NCBI RefSeq assembly: GCF_036697405.1
Contig: NZ_JBAHWA010000003.1
Span: forward strand, 1 to 64,000
DNA: 64,000 nucleotides
Direction: 5' to 3'
Origin: Lysobacter sp036697405
GTDB lineage: Bacteria; Pseudomonadota; Gammaproteobacteria; Xanthomonadales; Xanthomonadaceae
This document shows, piece after piece, positions 61,799 to 64,000 of this stretch (position 1 is its first letter; each line of letters starts with the position of its first letter). Both the position numbers and the translations under genes were made by a program. Below the pieces are notes generated by a model. That model did not search any database, was not told where the DNA came from, and saw nothing but the letters and a program-made list of their open reading frames with translations.

Positions 61799-62425
61799 TC
61801 AGCTGTTCTTCAGCACGATCTGGTAGGCCACCACGCCGGCTTCGCGGCAGCGGTCGATGGCCTTTTCCAGAATCTCGAAGAACTCCTTGAGCAGGAACAT
61901 CTGCAGGTTGTCCAGGCGGCCGGAATAGATGTCGCGGTACAGCTCCAGCATCAGGCGGTCGGCTTCGTTCTCCAGCGAGCGCAGCTTCTCGTTGAGCTCG
62001 GTCATGCGATCGATGTTCATCTTCTGCAGGTCGTGGACCATTTCCACCACCACCGCGGCGGCCTGCTCCAGCATCGCCGCGCGCGGCGCGAAGTCGATGC
62101 CGTCCAGGTGCTGGATGGCCAGCGAGTAGCGGTCGGCGAACTTCTCGACCTGCTTGGGGATCTTGTACAGGGCCGAGCCCAGCGACTCGATGTCCTCGCG
62201 CTCGATCGGGGTGATGAAGCTGTCGACCAGGGCGTGGCTGATCTTGTCCGAGGTCGCGCGCTCGCGCTGGCGGGCCAGCTTGAAAGCGTCCAGGGCCGGC
62301 TGACGATCGGCGGCCTTCATCATGGCGTGCAGTGCCTTGGTGCTGTCGTAGGCGGCCTGGGCGGCCTCGTCGAGCAGGGTGTAGAACTGCTGGCCGGAGC
62401 CGAAGATGGTCTGCAGCGAGAACAT
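61799..62425 (-). CDS. DUF47 (PhoU-like) regulator of Pit
   Basis: This 208-residue all-helical protein of the DUF47/PhoU-like family contains the metal-binding-type segments SFITPIEREDIESLGSALYKIPKQVEKFADR and DLQKMNIDRMTELNEKLRSLENEADRLMLELYRDIYSG. DUF47 proteins accompany PiT transporters and are thought to regulate them. It is the first gene of a two-gene operon with pit. A CATAAT (62482-62487, minus strand) could be its -10. Confidence 0.92.
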   Translation of the reverse strand: MFSLQTIFGSGQQFYTLLDEAAQAAYDSTKALHAMMKAADRQPALDAFKLARQRERATSDKISHALVDSFITPIEREDIESLGSALYKIPKQVEKFADRYSLAIQHLDGIDFAPRAAMLEQAAAVVVEMVHDLQKMNIDRMTELNEKLRSLENEADRLMLELYRDIYSGRLDNLQMFLLKEFFEILEKAIDRCREAGVVAYQIVLKNS

Positions 62426-62758
62426 GCGTGAAAGCCTCTGAATGCCGGCCGCGACCGGCCCGGGGTGGTTGTGCGGGCGCGATTATGACGGTTTGGTGGC
62501 AAACGCGCCCGTCTTTCGCGCCGTCGTCGGCCCCGGACCCGGCGAAAACCGCCCCGGCCGCCCCCCTCACCCGCCGCTCACGCGGCCGGCGGGGCGGCGC
62601 CTGTTAAGATCGGGGCCGCGCATCCCCCGCCCACCCTGCACTATGGACGACGACCCAACATCGCCCGCCCGCGCTTCCGCGGCCTTCCTGCCCGGCCCCC
62701 GGCGCACCGCTCACGCCCCCGGCATCCCCGCCACTGACCCCTCGATGGAGCAGCCCGC
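62426..62758. other. Divergent gap DUF47 / HlyC-CorC gene
   Basis: These 333 bases contain no supported gene. It holds a minus-strand -10 candidate at 62482-62487 and a plus-strand extended -10 (TGTTAAGAT, 62602-62610). Neither has a strong -35. Confidence 0.45.
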
Positions 62759-64000
62759 ATGCTCGAGCTGCTGATCGTCGCCGCCTTGATCGTGCTCAAC
62801 GCGTTCTTCGCCTTGTCGGAGATGTCGTTGATGACCTCGCGCAAGCTGCGCCTGAAACAGATGGCGGAGACCAGCCGCGGCGCGCGCATGGCGCTGGCGC
62901 TGGCCGAGCATCCGGACAACCTGCTGTCGACCGTGCAGATCGGCATCACCGGCATCGGCGTGCTGACCGGCTATTTCGGCGGCGAGTCGATCGGCCTGGT
63001 CATCACCGGCTGGCTCGGTCACCTGCTGAGCGGCGACTTCTCGCAATACGCGCGTCCGATCGGCATCGGCACCGCGATGGCGCTGATCACCGCCGCCCAG
63101 GTCATCTTCGGCGAGCTGATCCCCAAGCGCCTGGCCCTGACCAATCCCGAGCGCATCGCCAGCGCGGTCGCGATCCCGCTGTACGGTCTGTCGCGCGGCG
63201 CCCGGCCGGCGGTCATGACGCTGGGCGCGATCAACCGCCTGGTCCTGCGCATCCTGGGCATCAAGGACGACGCCCGCAGCGAGATCAGCGAAGAGGAAAT
63301 CCGCCTGCTGGTGACCGAAAGCCACGAGCAGGGCGTGATCGACGCCGACGAACGCAAGATGATGAACCGCGTGCTCAGCCTGGGCGACCGCACCGCCGAA
63401 AGCCTGATGACGCCGCGCACCCGCATCGCCTGGCTGGATGCCAACTCCAGCTTCGCCGAGAACCTGGCGACCATGCGCGAGAACGCCTATTCGCGTTACC
63501 CGGTCTACCGCGACAACGACAGCGACGTGCTCGGCGTGCTGGAGGTGAAGTCGCTGCTGGACCGCCTCGACCAGACCGCGCCCGACCTGTTCCCGGACCT
63601 GCGCCCGCCGCTGTTCGTGTCCGAATCCACCCACGCCCTGAAGCTGCTGGAGATCTTCCGCGAGGAGCAGCAGTCGCTGGCGCTGGTGGTGGACGAATAC
63701 GGCGACGTCGCCGGCCTGGTCACGGTCAACGACCTGATGGGCGCGGTGATCGGCCGCTTCCAAACTTCACGGAACCAGACCAACGAGACCGACGACGACG
63801 CCGCGCCGGTGGTCCAGCGTTCCGACGGCTCCTACCTGCTCGACGGTTCGCTGGCGCTGGAGGACCTGCGCGAACTGGTCGGCGGCGGCCGCCTGCCGGA
63901 CGAGGACGAGCACGACTTCCATACCGCCGCCGGCATGGTGATCGCCCACTTCGGCCGCATCCCGCACGTCGGCGAGCATTTCGATTGGAGCGTGTGGCGG
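62759..64000 (+). CDS. HlyC/CorC family (CNNM-CBS) membrane protein, partial
   Basis: The frame starts at the ATG at 62759 and runs off the window end, so 414 codons are visible. The N-terminal CNNM transmembrane domain begins MLELLIVAALIVLNAFFALSE and has four helices with FGELIPKRLAL. A CBS pair follows (about 215-330: LMTPRTRIAWLDANSSF, YSRYPVYRDNDSDVLGVL, LALVVDEYGDVAGLVT), then the start of the CorC/HlyC domain (DGSLALEDLREL, HFGRIPHVGEHF). Family members act in magnesium/cobalt efflux; the exact substrate is not readable. The expected end lies just beyond the window. Confidence 0.9.
   Translation, partial: MLELLIVAALIVLNAFFALSEMSLMTSRKLRLKQMAETSRGARMALALAEHPDNLLSTVQIGITGIGVLTGYFGGESIGLVITGWLGHLLSGDFSQYARPIGIGTAMALITAAQVIFGELIPKRLALTNPERIASAVAIPLYGLSRGARPAVMTLGAINRLVLRILGIKDDARSEISEEEIRLLVTESHEQGVIDADERKMMNRVLSLGDRTAESLMTPRTRIAWLDANSSFAENLATMRENAYSRYPVYRDNDSDVLGVLEVKSLLDRLDQTAPDLFPDLRPPLFVSESTHALKLLEIFREEQQSLALVVDEYGDVAGLVTVNDLMGAVIGRFQTSRNQTNETDDDAAPVVQRSDGSYLLDGSLALEDLRELVGGGRLPDEDEHDFHTAAGMVIAHFGRIPHVGEHFDWSVWR

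Noticed and set aside
1..64000. tRNA, rRNA, transposase or phage genes
   Set aside because: I looked for typical tRNA arms, rRNA words, and transposase or integrase signatures and found none I could support by eye; a covariance search would settle tRNAs.

Overview
The window is very GC-rich DNA with strongly G/C-ending codons. Gene content and order point to a gammaproteobacterium of the Xanthomonadaceae/Lysobacteraceae, most likely Lysobacter. The support is inference from three things: an alpha-lytic-type serine protease with its pro-region (43000-44208), the minus-strand housekeeping block typical of that family, and dispersed intergenic hairpin repeats of the Xanthomonadaceae kind. I see no rRNA, tRNA, CRISPR array, transposase or prophage gene.

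Left third (1-22 kb): a conserved minus-strand backbone leuS-lptE-holA-nadD-rsfS-rlmH-maf-rng-yhdP-tldD, followed by pmbA divergent from yjgA. It covers leucyl-tRNA charging, LPS-transport assembly, the replication clamp loader, NAD synthesis, ribosome modification or silencing, RNase G and the TldD/PmbA protease pair. Two plus-strand blocks interrupt it: SIMPL protein + 56-aa ORF + tonB (11.4-13.3 kb), and a Tat-exported PhoX-like phosphatase with a Pho-box-like site (14.2-15.8 kb).

Middle (22-42.6 kb): accessory and regulatory genes. These are a small secreted protein, an amidohydrolase, a low-GC orphan, a SemiSWEET sugar transporter, a three-gene membrane/XRE/DUF998 operon with a visible promoter and operator, a CnoX-like thioredoxin, a DUF4442 protein, a membrane Ser/Thr kinase with a formylglycine-generating-enzyme-like domain, DUF502, a soluble sugar dehydrogenase, a queuosine precursor transporter, a DUF885 peptidase-like protein, a LysM-FecR protein coupled to a CHASE2 diguanylate cyclase, a WG-repeat lipoprotein with an apparent frameshift into a Sel1-like tail, a pseudouridine synthase and a RIO kinase.

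Right third (42.6-64 kb): secreted and envelope functions. These are the alpha-lytic-type protease, RhlE helicase, a classical autotransporter, DoxX and LtrA membrane proteins, a metallo-beta-lactamase/beta-CASP nuclease, a secreted cysteine-containing protein of unknown role, two tandem M13 metallopeptidases, a rhomboid protease, an alkyltransferase-like protein, the DUF47-Pit phosphate uptake pair, and a HlyC/CorC-type protein cut by the window end.

Repeats are a recurring theme. There are two tandem arrays (about 142 bp at the left edge, 127 bp at 30.4 kb), at least four copies of a C-rich/G-rich dispersed element (one inserted in frame within a signal-peptide coding region), REP-like inverted repeats and several perfect palindromes in promoter regions.
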